Shown in pieces: positions 19,515-28,312 of a stretch of 64,000 nt of DNA. A program made the position numbers and the translations under genes. Within the stretch, counting starts at the first letter, position 1; the number at the start of each line of letters is the position of its first letter. The notes under the pieces were generated by a model. That model was not told the origin of the DNA, did not search any database, and worked only from the letters and a program-made list of their open reading frames with translations. Source of the DNA: Priestia megaterium (GTDB lineage: Bacteria > Bacillota > Bacilli > Bacillales > Bacillaceae_H); the NCBI RefSeq assembly GCF_009497655.1, contig NZ_CP023317.1, positions 2,261,501-2,325,500 on the forward strand, read 5' to 3'.

Positions 19515-19601
19515 TTGCAACGATTTTTAATTAAGTGGGCTCTAGGCACTACGGCAGTGATGACAATAGCAGCATTAATCTTAGGTGTTATTTCCATTTA
19601 A
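19515..19601 (+). CDS. Possible 28-residue membrane peptide
   Basis: A TTG-initiated frame encodes MQRFLIKWALGTTAVM followed by a hydrophobic stretch ending LGVISI, a single membrane helix. Its stop codon abuts a strong terminator, suggesting that something transcribed ends here. No good ribosome binding site is visible and no family is recognised; it could be a remnant of a longer membrane protein gene. Confidence 0.25.
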   Translation: MQRFLIKWALGTTAVMTIAALILGVISI

Positions 19602-19630
19602 TAAAAAAAGACCCCGAAGGGTCTTTTTTT
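19602..19630. terminator. Intrinsic terminator
   Basis: AAAAAAAGACCC-CGAA-GGGTCTTTTTTT, strong in both directions. Confidence 0.9.
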
Positions 19631-19642
19631 ATACTCTTAATC

Positions 19643-20242
19643 TTAAGTTGAACTAGACTGTTCGCTGCAACTACTCTTTTTAAAATAGAACTTATAAATT
19701 AAAAATCCGCATACAGCCACTACCGCTGCAATTAGAATATACGTTTGTGCATCTGAGATAAAAGACTGAATGGACTTAAAGTTTCCGATTTGTCCTAGCC
19801 AAAGCATGGCAATATTCAAAGGAAAGATACCAAGAAATGTGAGCAGAGCAAACGGCATAGGTTTCACTTTAGATAGCCCTGAAAGGTAGGAAATGTAGTT
19901 TCCGAGCCCTAAAGGACGAGCAATCGCAATGCTCCATAATCCGCATTTTTTAAACCATTTTTGTGATTTCTCAAATGCTTTTTTCTTTTTTGATAATTTT
20001 TTCTTTACCTTATCTTCTAATTTATAGCCTATCCCATACGGTATAAAGCTAAAAGCTGTATAAACGGCGCTTCCTGCAAGAGCGATTAATAATAATTTTA
20101 CTATGTGCATGTTTAATAAGTATCCGTAGGTAAGGGTGAGAAGAGAACCAGGAAACGGCAGGGATGAAGCCTCAATGGCCAGTCCGCTTAAAAGTCCCCA
20201 AATTCCAAATTGTTTCAGTAAGTCTGTTATGAAGTGTAGCAT
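19643..20242 (-). CDS. DedA/VTT-type membrane protein
   Basis: 199 residues with four to five hydrophobic segments. Hallmarks of the DedA (VTT, SNARE-associated) fold are visible: a re-entrant-like EASSLPFPGSLL near residues 23-35, a basic KKKLSKKKKAFEKSQKWFKK loop, IARPLGLGNYISYLSG near 107-122 (the R-P-x-G helix) and a terminal helix. DedA proteins are polyprenyl-phosphate or phospholipid transporters/scramblases needed for envelope integrity. Monocistronic with a terminator downstream. Confidence 0.8.
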   Translation of the reverse strand: MLHFITDLLKQFGIWGLLSGLAIEASSLPFPGSLLTLTYGYLLNMHIVKLLLIALAGSAVYTAFSFIPYGIGYKLEDKVKKKLSKKKKAFEKSQKWFKKCGLWSIAIARPLGLGNYISYLSGLSKVKPMPFALLTFLGIFPLNIAMLWLGQIGNFKSIQSFISDAQTYILIAAVVAVCGFLIYKFYFKKSSCSEQSSST

Positions 20243-20579
20243 AAGATCGCCTCTTTTTCTGTGTCATAACATTCAAATACCCATCTATATGTTCGGAAAA
20301 ACTTATAAGAGAAAAGAAAATAAAGGAAGAGCGCGGGATATAACAGAAAAAAACTTAGCTTGTACAAGGAAAAAAGAAGGAAGTATATTTTATAGCTTCT
20401 ACTCAAAGTGAAATTATAGGAAAAAAATAATTGAGTGTGAATTTTTAAATAAACTACGACTTTTATTCATAGTTTTGATTCCTTTTATTCATTTTACTTA
20501 TAAAACTAACGGGTGTAAACTTGTTGTGTTGTGAAATAATCCATTATGTATATGTATTAAAAGGAAAGGAGGTTACCGT
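20243..20579. other. Intergenic region between divergent genes
   Basis: 337 bp, AT-rich. No gene or RNA is recognised. A weak promoter-like pair (TTGTTG, 17 bp, TTATGT, about 20525-20553) precedes the GntP permease gene. Confidence 0.4.
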
Positions 20580-21860
20580 GTGGTTATTATTGTAGGATTG
20601 TTATTGTTGATGTTTTTTGCTTATCTAGGATGGTCTATTATCTGGGTGGCACCTGTTGTCGCTACGTTTGTTGCTTATTTTAGCGGTTTAAAAGTACTGC
20701 CTACTTATACAGATGTGTATATGGGAGGGTTTGTAGATTTCGCTGCAAAATGGTTCCCCATCTTTTTATTAGGAGCCGTCTTTGGAAAGCTAATGGAAGA
20801 TACAGGCGCAGCTAAGTCGCTAGCGCAGCGCATTGCTAAATTGTTTGGAAGTAAAAGAGCCATTTTAGGGGTGCTGATTGCTTCAGCCATTTTGACATAC
20901 GGCGGAGTCAGTTTATTCGTTGTTGTCTTTGCGATTTATCCTTTAGCAATCGCATTATTTCGAGAAGCTAACGTATCGCGAAATTTACTGCCAGCAACCA
21001 TTGCACTCGGAGCATTTACATTTACAATGACAGCGATTCCAGGTACGCCTCAAATTCAAAATCTGATTCCGACTGCTACATTTAAAACCAATGCAATGTC
21101 CGGTTCGATTATTGGAATTGTCTCAGGTCTTATTATGGCAGTGGGAGGCTATTTATGGTTAGCTTATCGCGATAAAAAATTAAAAGCTAAAAATCAAGGG
21201 TTTACTGAGCCTAATGAATCATCGGTTGCCGCAAGTGAAGAGCAGGACTCGATGAATGTAATGTTAGCTATTTTACCGCTGATTATCGTTGTCGTGACAT
21301 TAAACGTTTTAAAATGGGAGCCTATCGTATCATTATTAATTGGTATTTTTTCTATTTTACTTATTAATTTCAAACACTATAAGACGTTTATTTCTTCTAT
21401 AAATGAAGGAGCAAAAGGATCCGTAATGGCTGTTATTAACACGAGTGCAGCAGTAGGCTTTGGCTCGGTTATTACAGCAGTTCCAGAGTTTAAAGATGTC
21501 ACGCACGTACTACTAAACATTTCGAGTAATCCGCTCGTTTCAGAAGCGTTAAGCGTTCAAGTGCTAGCGATGATCACGGGTTCAGCATCCGGTGGTATGG
21601 GTATTGCGCTTCAAGCATTAGGAGATACGTGGTATCACTTGTCTCAAACGACGAATTTAAGCGCCGATGCGCTTCACCGTATTGCAAGCGTTGCGTCAGG
21701 TGCATCTATTTTACCGCATAACGGCGCGTTGTTAACGCTATTAGCTGTAACTGGTCTTCGGCATAAAGAAACGTATAAAGACGTATTTGTTGTTGCATTT
21801 ATCATCCCGACAATCGCTTTATTTGCAGGAGTCGCATTAGCGGCAGCCGGCATTATTTAA
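20580..21860 (+). CDS. GntP-family permease, probably for 3-hydroxybutyrate
   Basis: 426 residues, about 12 membrane helices. GntP features include AILTYGGVSLFVVVFAIYPLA and TAIPGTPQIQN near residues 150-160. The start is GTG 20580 after AAAGGAGGTTACC; a GTG two bases earlier is out of frame and stops at once. It is separated by 19 bp from a 3-hydroxybutyrate-dehydrogenase-like SDR, the same pairing as B. subtilis yxjC/yxjF, so uptake of hydroxybutyrate or a related hydroxy acid is inferred from context. Other GntP members carry gluconate. Confidence 0.8.
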   Translation: MVIIVGLLLLMFFAYLGWSIIWVAPVVATFVAYFSGLKVLPTYTDVYMGGFVDFAAKWFPIFLLGAVFGKLMEDTGAAKSLAQRIAKLFGSKRAILGVLIASAILTYGGVSLFVVVFAIYPLAIALFREANVSRNLLPATIALGAFTFTMTAIPGTPQIQNLIPTATFKTNAMSGSIIGIVSGLIMAVGGYLWLAYRDKKLKAKNQGFTEPNESSVAASEEQDSMNVMLAILPLIIVVVTLNVLKWEPIVSLLIGIFSILLINFKHYKTFISSINEGAKGSVMAVINTSAAVGFGSVITAVPEFKDVTHVLLNISSNPLVSEALSVQVLAMITGSASGGMGIALQALGDTWYHLSQTTNLSADALHRIASVASGASILPHNGALLTLLAVTGLRHKETYKDVFVVAFIIPTIALFAGVALAAAGII

Positions 21861-21879
21861 AAACAGGAGGAGAATACAC

Positions 21880-22656
21880 ATGGTTGAAAATCAAGTAATT
21901 GTAATCACAGGAGCAGCAAGAGGAATTGGATTTGAAATAGGTAAACGATTCGCTGAAAACGGCGGGAAAATTGTGTTATCTGATATTGATCAAACTGCCG
22001 TAGAAGCTGCAGCACAAAATCTTCGTGAAGCTGGATTCGAAGCACTTGGTGTCAAAGCGGATGTAACAAAAGAAGAAGAAATCAAACATTTAATTGAAAC
22101 AGCAAACGCACATTTTGGAGCGGTTCATACGTTCATTAACAACGCTGGTTTGCAGCATGTTTCTCCAATCGAAGAGTTTCCAACTGAAAAGTATGAGTTA
22201 ATGATTAAAATTATGCTGACAGCTCCATTTATGGCGATTAAGCACGCGTTTCCAATCATGAAAAAACAAGGGTTCGGACGTATTATTAACGTTTCTTCTA
22301 TCAATGGTTTAATCGGTTTTGCAGGCAAAGCGGCTTATAACAGTGCCAAACACGGTGTAATTGGGCTAACAAAAGTAGCTGCTCTTGAAGGTGCAGCACA
22401 CGGTATTACGGTTAATGCACTTTGTCCTGGTTATGTGGATACACCACTAGTGAGAGGTCAGTTAGATGGTTTAGCTAAAACAAGAAACGTACCATTAGAA
22501 AGCGTTCTTGAAGAAGTTATTTATCCTTTAGTCCCTCAAAAAAGATTACTAGACGTGAGCGAAATTGCTGACTACGCTATCTTCTTAGCGAGTGATAAAG
22601 CAAAAGGTGTAACTGGTCAAGCGGTAGTAATGGACGGCGGATATACAGCTCAATAA
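21880..22656 (+). CDS. 3-hydroxybutyrate dehydrogenase (SDR)
   Basis: 258 residues. SDR motifs: TGAARGIG near 8-15, NNAG near 87-90, S in NVSSINGL near 140, YNSAKHG near 155 (Tyr/Lys pair). D37 after beta-2 (LSDID) indicates NAD preference. The HGITVNALCPGYVDTPLVRGQ segment with the downstream VPLE...YPLVPQKRL lid is typical of bacterial D-3-hydroxybutyrate dehydrogenases, which oxidise 3-hydroxybutyrate to acetoacetate. In operon with the preceding permease. P. megaterium-type bacteria store polyhydroxybutyrate, which fits. Confidence 0.8.
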   Translation: MVENQVIVITGAARGIGFEIGKRFAENGGKIVLSDIDQTAVEAAAQNLREAGFEALGVKADVTKEEEIKHLIETANAHFGAVHTFINNAGLQHVSPIEEFPTEKYELMIKIMLTAPFMAIKHAFPIMKKQGFGRIINVSSINGLIGFAGKAAYNSAKHGVIGLTKVAALEGAAHGITVNALCPGYVDTPLVRGQLDGLAKTRNVPLESVLEEVIYPLVPQKRLLDVSEIADYAIFLASDKAKGVTGQAVVMDGGYTAQ

Positions 22657-22657
22657 A

Positions 22658-22728
22658 AATAGAACAAATCATTAAAAGCATAAATGAGTCCAACGGGCTC
22701 ATTTATGCTTTTAATGATTTGTTCTATT
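22658..22728 (+). terminator. Very long perfect hairpin after the hydroxybutyrate operon
   Basis: 31 bp of perfect inverted repeat extended to 33 bp by a G-U and a G-C pair, with loop CAACG. The stem covers the first bases after the stop codon. The T tract is poor, so it may act as a bidirectional terminator or an mRNA 3' stabiliser. Confidence 0.8.
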
Positions 22729-22851
22729 CTATTGAGTTAATCAACGTTAAAATATAACTAGGCGATACATAAAAAAAGCCTCATATGCTATTTCTACTGT
22801 CAAGATAAATAGTAGGATAAAAAAGCGTACAGATTAGAAAGGATGATACAT

Positions 22852-24312
22852 ATGGTGCAAACAGTAAATGAATTAATTAAACATCCGGTTTTCTATTTCT
22901 TTAACGAAATCTCAGCTATTCCTAGAGAATCTGGAAATGAAAAAGAAATTAGTAACTATTTAGTTTCTTTTGCAAAAGAAAGAAGCCTTGAGGTTATTCA
23001 AGACGAAGCTTTAAATGTAATCATTAAAAAGCCGGCAACTAAAGGATATGAACATGCTTCAGCTATCATTTTGCAAGGACATATGGACATGGTATGCGAG
23101 TTAAATAAAGGAACTGTCCATGACTTTGAAAAAGATCCGCTTCAACTGCGAATTGTTGAAGATATGCTTTATGCAAATGGTACTACGCTAGGAGCTGATA
23201 ACGGGATTGCCGTTGCATATGCACTGGCTTTACTAGATGCTCAAAATATAGCGCACCCCTCTCTTGAAGTAGTCATTACCACTGAAGAAGAAACGACTAT
23301 GGGCGGAGCCATTGCTGTAAATCCAGCTTATTTTGAAGGGAAAATCTTTATTAACCTTGATACAGAAGAGGACGGAAAGCTCCTTGTCAGCAGCGTAGGC
23401 GGGGTAAAAGGCGTGCTTCGTATTCCTATAAACTGGGAGTCGTCTTCCAATAACTCAGAAACATATAGCTTAAGCATCGGAGGACTGCGCGGCGGACATT
23501 CCGGAATGGAAATTGACAAAGAAAGAGGAAATGCGAATAAACTGCTAGGGAGAGTTTTATATGATTTACAACAAGAACTTCCCTATTCTTTAAGCAGCAT
23601 TAGCGGAGGATTAAAATCAAATGCAATTCCCCGTGAATCAGAAGCAATTCTATCAGTTGAGCCTTCTGAGGTAGGAAAGCTAGAAAATAAGATTCGTGAG
23701 TGGAACGAAATAGTAAAAAATGAATTACAAGCGGCTGATCCGAGCGTATATGTAAAAATAAACAAATTTTCTTCCGTTGAGAAATGTTTTACAAGAGAAA
23801 CGACAGAACGAATTGTACAAGCTATTATGCTAACACCAAACGGCGTTCAAAGCATGAGTATGAATATTGAAGGATTAGTAGAATCTTCTACCAACTTAGG
23901 TGTGATCACGACGACAGAATCTGAGGTTGTTTTTCAAAATGAAATTCGCAGCTCAGTAAAAAGCTTAAAAGAAAAAATAGTAAGTCAAGTGCGCATACTT
24001 GCTCAGGTAGTCGGGGGAAGAGTTGAAACAAAAGGTAATTATCCTGAATGGGCGTACAATGGAGATTCAAAAATTCGCGAATTATGTAAAAAGGTTTACA
24101 AAGAAAAGTATGGTGAAGAGGCGGAGATCATCGCCATCCATGCTGGAATTGAATGCGGTATTTTCTTAGAAAAAATCCCTGGATTAGATGCCATTTCGCT
24201 CGGACCCGATATGTACGACGTTCATACACCTGATGAACACCTGAGCATTCCGTCTACTATTAAGACATGGGAATACTTATTAGCAGTATTAAAAGAGGCA
24301 AATAAGATATAA
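22852..24312 (+). CDS. Aminoacyl-histidine dipeptidase, PepD type (M20)
   Basis: 486 residues from ATG 22852, nine bases after AAAGGA; an in-frame ATG at 22843 lies inside the site. Metal-binding residues of M20 are visible: H77 and D79 in QGHMDMV, D116 in LGADNGIA, and E145/E146 in TTEEETTMGG. A dimerisation/lid domain occupies roughly residues 205-380 (GLRGGHSG), and the last ligand His lies in VHTPDEHLSI. Such enzymes hydrolyse Xaa-His and other dipeptides in the cytosol. Monocistronic. Confidence 0.9.
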   Translation: MVQTVNELIKHPVFYFFNEISAIPRESGNEKEISNYLVSFAKERSLEVIQDEALNVIIKKPATKGYEHASAIILQGHMDMVCELNKGTVHDFEKDPLQLRIVEDMLYANGTTLGADNGIAVAYALALLDAQNIAHPSLEVVITTEEETTMGGAIAVNPAYFEGKIFINLDTEEDGKLLVSSVGGVKGVLRIPINWESSSNNSETYSLSIGGLRGGHSGMEIDKERGNANKLLGRVLYDLQQELPYSLSSISGGLKSNAIPRESEAILSVEPSEVGKLENKIREWNEIVKNELQAADPSVYVKINKFSSVEKCFTRETTERIVQAIMLTPNGVQSMSMNIEGLVESSTNLGVITTTESEVVFQNEIRSSVKSLKEKIVSQVRILAQVVGGRVETKGNYPEWAYNGDSKIRELCKKVYKEKYGEEAEIIAIHAGIECGIFLEKIPGLDAISLGPDMYDVHTPDEHLSIPSTIKTWEYLLAVLKEANKI

Positions 24313-24335
24313 AGTTATCAGCATTCCTATAATCT

Positions 24336-24370
24336 TAAAAAGAGAGCTTCTGTAAAGGAGCTCTTTTTCA
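24336..24370 (+). terminator. Intrinsic terminator after pepD-like gene
   Basis: AAAAAGAG(AG)CT ... AGCTCTTTTT hairpin with T tract. Confidence 0.75.
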
Positions 24371-24431
24371 TTCGTCATTTATCAGATAATAAATAGGGTT
24401 CCATCAACGCGTCAGGCAATTGAGAACATTT

Positions 24432-24446
24432 ATGTAAGCGTTTTAC
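24432..24446. promoter_or_regulatory. Candidate cre site (CcpA)
   Basis: ATGTAAGCGTTTTAC fits WTGAAARCGYTTWNN with one mismatch. It lies upstream of the 158-residue unknown gene and downstream of the dipeptidase terminator. Confidence 0.45.
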
Positions 24447-24556
24447 AAATAAAGGTTTTAAAACGGTCCTAAAAGAGGTAAACAATTACTAAAACGATAG
24501 ACAAATGAATTCAAAACAAGCTCTGCAACTAATAAATTAGTAGGGAGAGAATGTAT

Positions 24557-25030
24557 ATGAATGATAATAGTCTTATCAAAGATCCTTTTTTAGAAAAAGG
24601 AGAAATTGAATTTTTAGAATTAAAGAAAGACGAAATACGTTATCTAAAGTTCGATCGATTTTTAAAAGTCATTAAAGCACTTAATCAACGCAGTGATAAA
24701 GGCTACCAGAGTCTTATGCTTTCCGTTGATGGCTTTAAAGGTACTTCAAGAGAATTATATGAGATAGAGGAGTTTCGCAGGTATGTAAATTTGTTAATTA
24801 ATCAAGTTCCTCAAATATTATTTTATATTCATGATAAAAACAAAATGACTAATCAAATTTTGAAGAGTTTATCAAATAATAGCAGCCAGCCGGCCTCTAT
24901 AGATCCTAAAAGAGCACGTTTAATGATTGATGCCATACAAGAGCAAGTAACGAAAACAGAAGATAAAGAGATAAAGGAGAATCTTTCTGAATTCGTATGT
25001 AAAATCCAGAGCTTTGTGAATCAGTATTAA
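24557..25030 (+). CDS. Hypothetical protein
   Basis: 157 residues from ATG 24557 (nine bases after GGGAG); ATG 24551 is nearer to the site and less likely. Soluble, charged and mostly helical by pattern (KDEIRYLKFDRFLKVIKALNQ; a C-terminal IDAIQEQVTKTEDKEIKENL segment). No family recognised. It has its own terminator and possibly a CcpA site upstream. Confidence 0.6.
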   Translation: MNDNSLIKDPFLEKGEIEFLELKKDEIRYLKFDRFLKVIKALNQRSDKGYQSLMLSVDGFKGTSRELYEIEEFRRYVNLLINQVPQILFYIHDKNKMTNQILKSLSNNSSQPASIDPKRARLMIDAIQEQVTKTEDKEIKENLSEFVCKIQSFVNQY

Positions 25031-25062
25031 CAGTTCCCAATAGAAAAGCAGAATCCATATTA

Positions 25063-25105
25063 TAAAAAAGTACGAGAACTTAAAGCTTCTCGTGCTTTTT
25101 TTGTT
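25063..25105 (+). terminator. Intrinsic terminator
   Basis: AAAAAGTACGAGAA / TTCTCGTGCTTTTT stem (one G-U pair) with an 8-nt loop. Confidence 0.88.
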
Positions 25106-25205
25106 GGGAAAACTGTAGAAAAAGAAAAGGATTATCAACATATATTGATAAATAATAAAAGTAAAACTTCATATTTGGCAGTGAAATAATCAGGAGGGAT
25201 GAACA

Positions 25206-25781
25206 TTGAATCATATTGAAATAAGAAGACCAAAAATAGAGGACAGCGCAGAACTCCACGAGCTTTTTAATGAAGTGATCACAGATACCTTTCATAGAGA
25301 GGGTCTATCTGACATGGTGAACGATATACAAATAGAAATTGAAAGTAAAGAACAATATTTAAAAAGTGACCTTGATAGCGATGGGAAATGTCGATTCTTT
25401 TGGCTCGGAATAGATACGTGCACCAATAAGATTATTGGCTGCATTGAATATGGCCCTGTTAGTGAATTAATTATGGCATGTACAAAAGGGGAGCTGCAAG
25501 GATGGATTGAAATCGGCACAGTTTTTGTTCATCCAAAGTACCAAAGAAAAGGGGTAGGAACACTGCTTATACATATTATGCTGCTTACGCTTCAAAGCAG
25601 AGAAATTAAAAAAATTTGTTTGGATAGCGGATACAAGAATGCTCAGAAAGTATGGAAAAACATATTTGGAATTCCCGATTACTTAGTAAAAGATTACTGG
25701 AGCAAAGGATATCATCACATGATTTGGAAAATAGAAACAGAACGTACACCGATAGTATTTAAGTTCAGTCATAACGGATAA
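25206..25781 (+). CDS. GNAT-family N-acetyltransferase
   Basis: 191 residues from TTG 25206 after GGAGGGATGAACA; the nearby ATG at 25200 runs into a stop after six codons. Acetyl-CoA binding motif A is VFVHPKYQRKGVGTLL near residues 103-118 (Q/RxxGxG/A), followed by LTLQSREIKKICLDSGY. GNAT enzymes acetylate amines; the substrate is unknown. Two terminators follow. Confidence 0.82.
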   Translation: MNHIEIRRPKIEDSAELHELFNEVITDTFHREGLSDMVNDIQIEIESKEQYLKSDLDSDGKCRFFWLGIDTCTNKIIGCIEYGPVSELIMACTKGELQGWIEIGTVFVHPKYQRKGVGTLLIHIMLLTLQSREIKKICLDSGYKNAQKVWKNIFGIPDYLVKDYWSKGYHHMIWKIETERTPIVFKFSHNG

Positions 25782-25800
25782 TAAGATGTCTTCTAGAAAA

Positions 25801-25892
25801 TAGCCGGTAGAAAGGTACCGGATATTTTTTACGGATTGAGCTACGATTATTTAAAGATAAAAAAAGACCTCTCTGAAGGTCTTTTTTTATGG
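25801..25892 (+). terminator. Two tandem intrinsic terminators
   Basis: CCGGTA-GAAAGG-TACCGG with a T tract (25802-25832), then AAAAAAGACCT-CTCTGA-AGGTCTTTTTT (25860-25888). Confidence 0.88.
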
Positions 25893-26051
25893 ACATATAA
25901 CAATTCTTTTTAAGAGCGAGCAGGATAGTTTATTAGAGAGCTAGAACACATTCATAATACGAACGATTACGGCAACAAGCTGAATATGAGAAAAACATAT
26001 TCGTATCTTTGAATAATAAAGCTTTTATCACTTATGTGGAGGAGTATGGAA

Positions 26052-26720
26052 ATGTCTATATATGAAATTTGGAATGAAGTGGATCTTTATATGAATCATA
26101 AGCTCATACAACCTGACCCTATTCTTGATGAGGTATTGAAGGCAAATCAAGAGGCTGGATTACCTGCCATCGACGTATCGCCTAGTCAAGGAAAGTTTCT
26201 GCATTTGTTAGCTTCATTAAAAGGGGCTAAACGCATTTTGGAAATTGGTACTCTTGGAGGGTACAGCACGATTTGGCTAGCCAGAGCTCTTCCGAAAGAT
26301 GGACAGCTGATTACGCTCGAATTAAGCGCTCAGCATGCAGAAGTAGCACGAGCTAATTTAAAAAGAGCGGGAGTAAGCCACTTAGTAGAAGTCATTGTCG
26401 GCCCCGGGCTTGATACATTAGCTGTATTAAAGGATAAGGGAACAGAGCCGTTTGATCTTATCTTTATTGATGCTGACAAGCCGAATAACCCAAATTACTT
26501 AAAGTGGGCTCTAGAATTATCAAAACGAGGAAGTACGATTATTTGTGATAATGTTGTTCGTCAAGGGCATGTGGTGAACTCAGAAAGTGAAGATGAAAAT
26601 GTAAAGGGAATTCGACAATTTATGGATGCTCTGGCTCAAGAAAAACGAATCAGCGCCACGGCTATACAAACCGTTGGAAGCAAAGGCTATGATGGATTCA
26701 TTGTAGGGATTGTTGAATGA
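26052..26720 (+). CDS. SAM-dependent O-methyltransferase (caffeoyl-CoA/MdmC type)
   Basis: 222 residues from ATG 26052, seven bases after GGAGGAG; two in-frame upstream ATGs sit at or before the site. SAM-binding motif LEIGTLGGYSTIWLA lies near residues 65-79, E in ITLELS near 90, and LIFIDADKPNNPNY near 136-149 carries the metal-binding Asp residues, with CDNVVRQG near 164 (third ligand region). The group methylates catechol hydroxyls in a Mg-dependent way; natural substrates of the Bacillus members are unknown. Confidence 0.85.
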   Translation: MSIYEIWNEVDLYMNHKLIQPDPILDEVLKANQEAGLPAIDVSPSQGKFLHLLASLKGAKRILEIGTLGGYSTIWLARALPKDGQLITLELSAQHAEVARANLKRAGVSHLVEVIVGPGLDTLAVLKDKGTEPFDLIFIDADKPNNPNYLKWALELSKRGSTIICDNVVRQGHVVNSESEDENVKGIRQFMDALAQEKRISATAIQTVGSKGYDGFIVGIVE

Positions 26721-26741
26721 TAGAACTCGTGTTACATATAA

Positions 26742-26918
26742 AGAGGCTGGGACAAAAGTAGTTTTGTTGAAGGGAAATCCGACCGATGAATTCAAATTCT
26801 TGATGGAGAATCTCGATTCCTCGGTCGGATTTTTTCATGGTGATAGTGAACGTAAATTTCATGTGTGTAGGCGTAGGTGCTTCTAGCTGTGGATTGATTT
26901 CGTTATCTCCCAGCCTCT
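26742..26918. repeat. Structured intergenic repeat, copy B
   Basis: 177 bp bounded by a perfect 11-bp inverted repeat AGAGGCTGGGA (26742-26752) and TCCCAGCCTCT (26908-26918). Central stem ATCCGACCGA / TCGGTCGGAT (26777-26786, 26821-26830) followed by T6. Related over its length to copy A at 11935-12077, with the central stem changed in a compensatory way. It fills the gap between the methyltransferase and the convergent LysR gene and could terminate both. Confidence 0.8.
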
Positions 26919-26920
26919 AT

Positions 26921-27832
26921 TTAATTTGCGTCCAACTTATTTGTTATTTGTTTTGCTGTCAGAAAATTAATCAACTCTCTTACAGCGAATGAACTGTAGC
27001 GTTCTTTTAACAGAATAATTCCAAGTTCCCACATCATTTCAGGATCTGCAATAGGTACCGTAATAATATTGGAATCTTTCACTTTGGCATAAAGCGATTC
27101 GGGTAAAATAGCAATACCTAGTTCTGCTGCTGTTAATTCAATAATTAAATCCCATTGAGAACTTTTATATGCGATAGAAGGCACAAATCCTGATTTTAAA
27201 GCATCTTGAATTAACCGGTCGTGCAGCGTAAATTCTTCACTGAACATAATGAATTTTTCATGCTCCAATTCTTTCATCCAGACGGAAGAACGTTTCGCTA
27301 AAGGATGGTTTTTATGGGCGTATAAAAGGAATCTCTCCTTAACGAACGGGTATACGTGAAAATGCTCATCATGACCGCTTGTGAGAGGAAGCATAACAAT
27401 CCCCATATCTACACCAGCCTCTTCCACAAGGGCTTCAATTTTTTTTGCTCCAAATTCAATAAGCTCTAGAGATACTTTAGGGTATTGTTCATTAAATGCT
27501 TTTGCAATCTTCGGGAAAAACAAGGTCCCGATGAGCGGAGGGATTCCCATCTTGATTTGCCCTGTTTGCAAGTTCATTAAATCGCCCAACAAGTGAGGCA
27601 TGTCTTTTAACACCGACAGCGCTTTAGTTGCCTGATGATACACGACTTCTCCTGCATCGGTTAGCTTTAATTCTCTTGTTGAACGGTCAAGAAGCTCAAA
27701 TCCTAGTTCATTTTCTACTTTTTTGACGGCTTTACTTAAAGCCGTTTGTGACAAATGAACTTGCAGCGCTGCCTTTGTAAAATTTTTATGATTCGCTACC
27801 TCTATAAAGTATTCTAAGTCTCTGATTTCCAT
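26921..27832 (-). CDS. LysR-family transcriptional regulator
   Basis: 303 residues from the ATG at 27832, which follows GGAGTTTCAC; an ATG four codons earlier is less well placed. The N-terminal winged HTH is clear (MEIRDLEYFIEVANHKNF, AALQVHLSQTALSKAVKK, ELGFELLDRSTRELKLTDAG), and residues about 90-295 form the periplasmic-binding-like effector domain. It is of the CidR/CzcR-like group by feel. No divergent target is adjacent, so its regulon is unknown. Confidence 0.87.
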   Translation of the reverse strand: MEIRDLEYFIEVANHKNFTKAALQVHLSQTALSKAVKKVENELGFELLDRSTRELKLTDAGEVVYHQATKALSVLKDMPHLLGDLMNLQTGQIKMGIPPLIGTLFFPKIAKAFNEQYPKVSLELIEFGAKKIEALVEEAGVDMGIVMLPLTSGHDEHFHVYPFVKERFLLYAHKNHPLAKRSSVWMKELEHEKFIMFSEEFTLHDRLIQDALKSGFVPSIAYKSSQWDLIIELTAAELGIAILPESLYAKVKDSNIITVPIADPEMMWELGIILLKERYSSFAVRELINFLTAKQITNKLDAN

Positions 27833-27964
27833 GTGAAACTCCATTTCTGCAAACTGCTTATCCTTTTTTTTTACTCTTTATTTTAACCATTAAATTATTT
27901 ACTGTAAATGCGCTGATTAAAAAAGGGAGCTATCCAATGAATAAAAACGAGGAAAGGAAATGAA

Positions 27965-28150
27965 CTAAAGTTTCTGTCGAAATTGATTTATAAAACCAAT
28001 AATCTTTTTATAGAGAAACATAGATTTTGCTACTAGCTGATGAGGAATATAAAGATTTTTGCCTGTACGTTCGGGCAAAAATGCAAAACTTATCAAAATA
28101 ACTGAAAGCCCAAAGGCTGCAGCTGTAATCTCTATCCAAGAAAACACCAT
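27965..28150 (-). CDS. Hypothetical small membrane protein
   Basis: 61 residues; one membrane helix at residues 5-25 (WIEITAAAFGLSVILISFAF) then a basic segment. The ATG at 28150 follows AAAGGAGGAATGAT, an excellent site, which is the main reason to accept the gene. No family recognised. Confidence 0.55.
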   Translation of the reverse strand: MVFSWIEITAAAFGLSVILISFAFLPERTGKNLYIPHQLVAKSMFLYKKIIGFINQFRQKL

Positions 28151-28248
28151 ATCATTCCTCCTTTTACAAACCTATTAATAGAATATGTAAAAGTTTGAAA
28201 GGAGGTTGTACGATAGACCTATAAAGAGCGTCGTCATTAAGCTCTCTC

Positions 28249-28312
28249 AAAATAAAATGACGTCAAAGAACGCAGGGCCTGTGCCAAACGTTCTTTGACG
28301 TCATTTTATTTT
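28249..28312. terminator. Long perfect hairpin, bidirectional terminator
   Basis: 24-bp perfect stem (28249-28272 with 28289-28312) and 16-nt loop; both arms end in AT-rich tracts. The right arm contains the stop codon of the minus-strand small gene at 28306. Confidence 0.85.
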
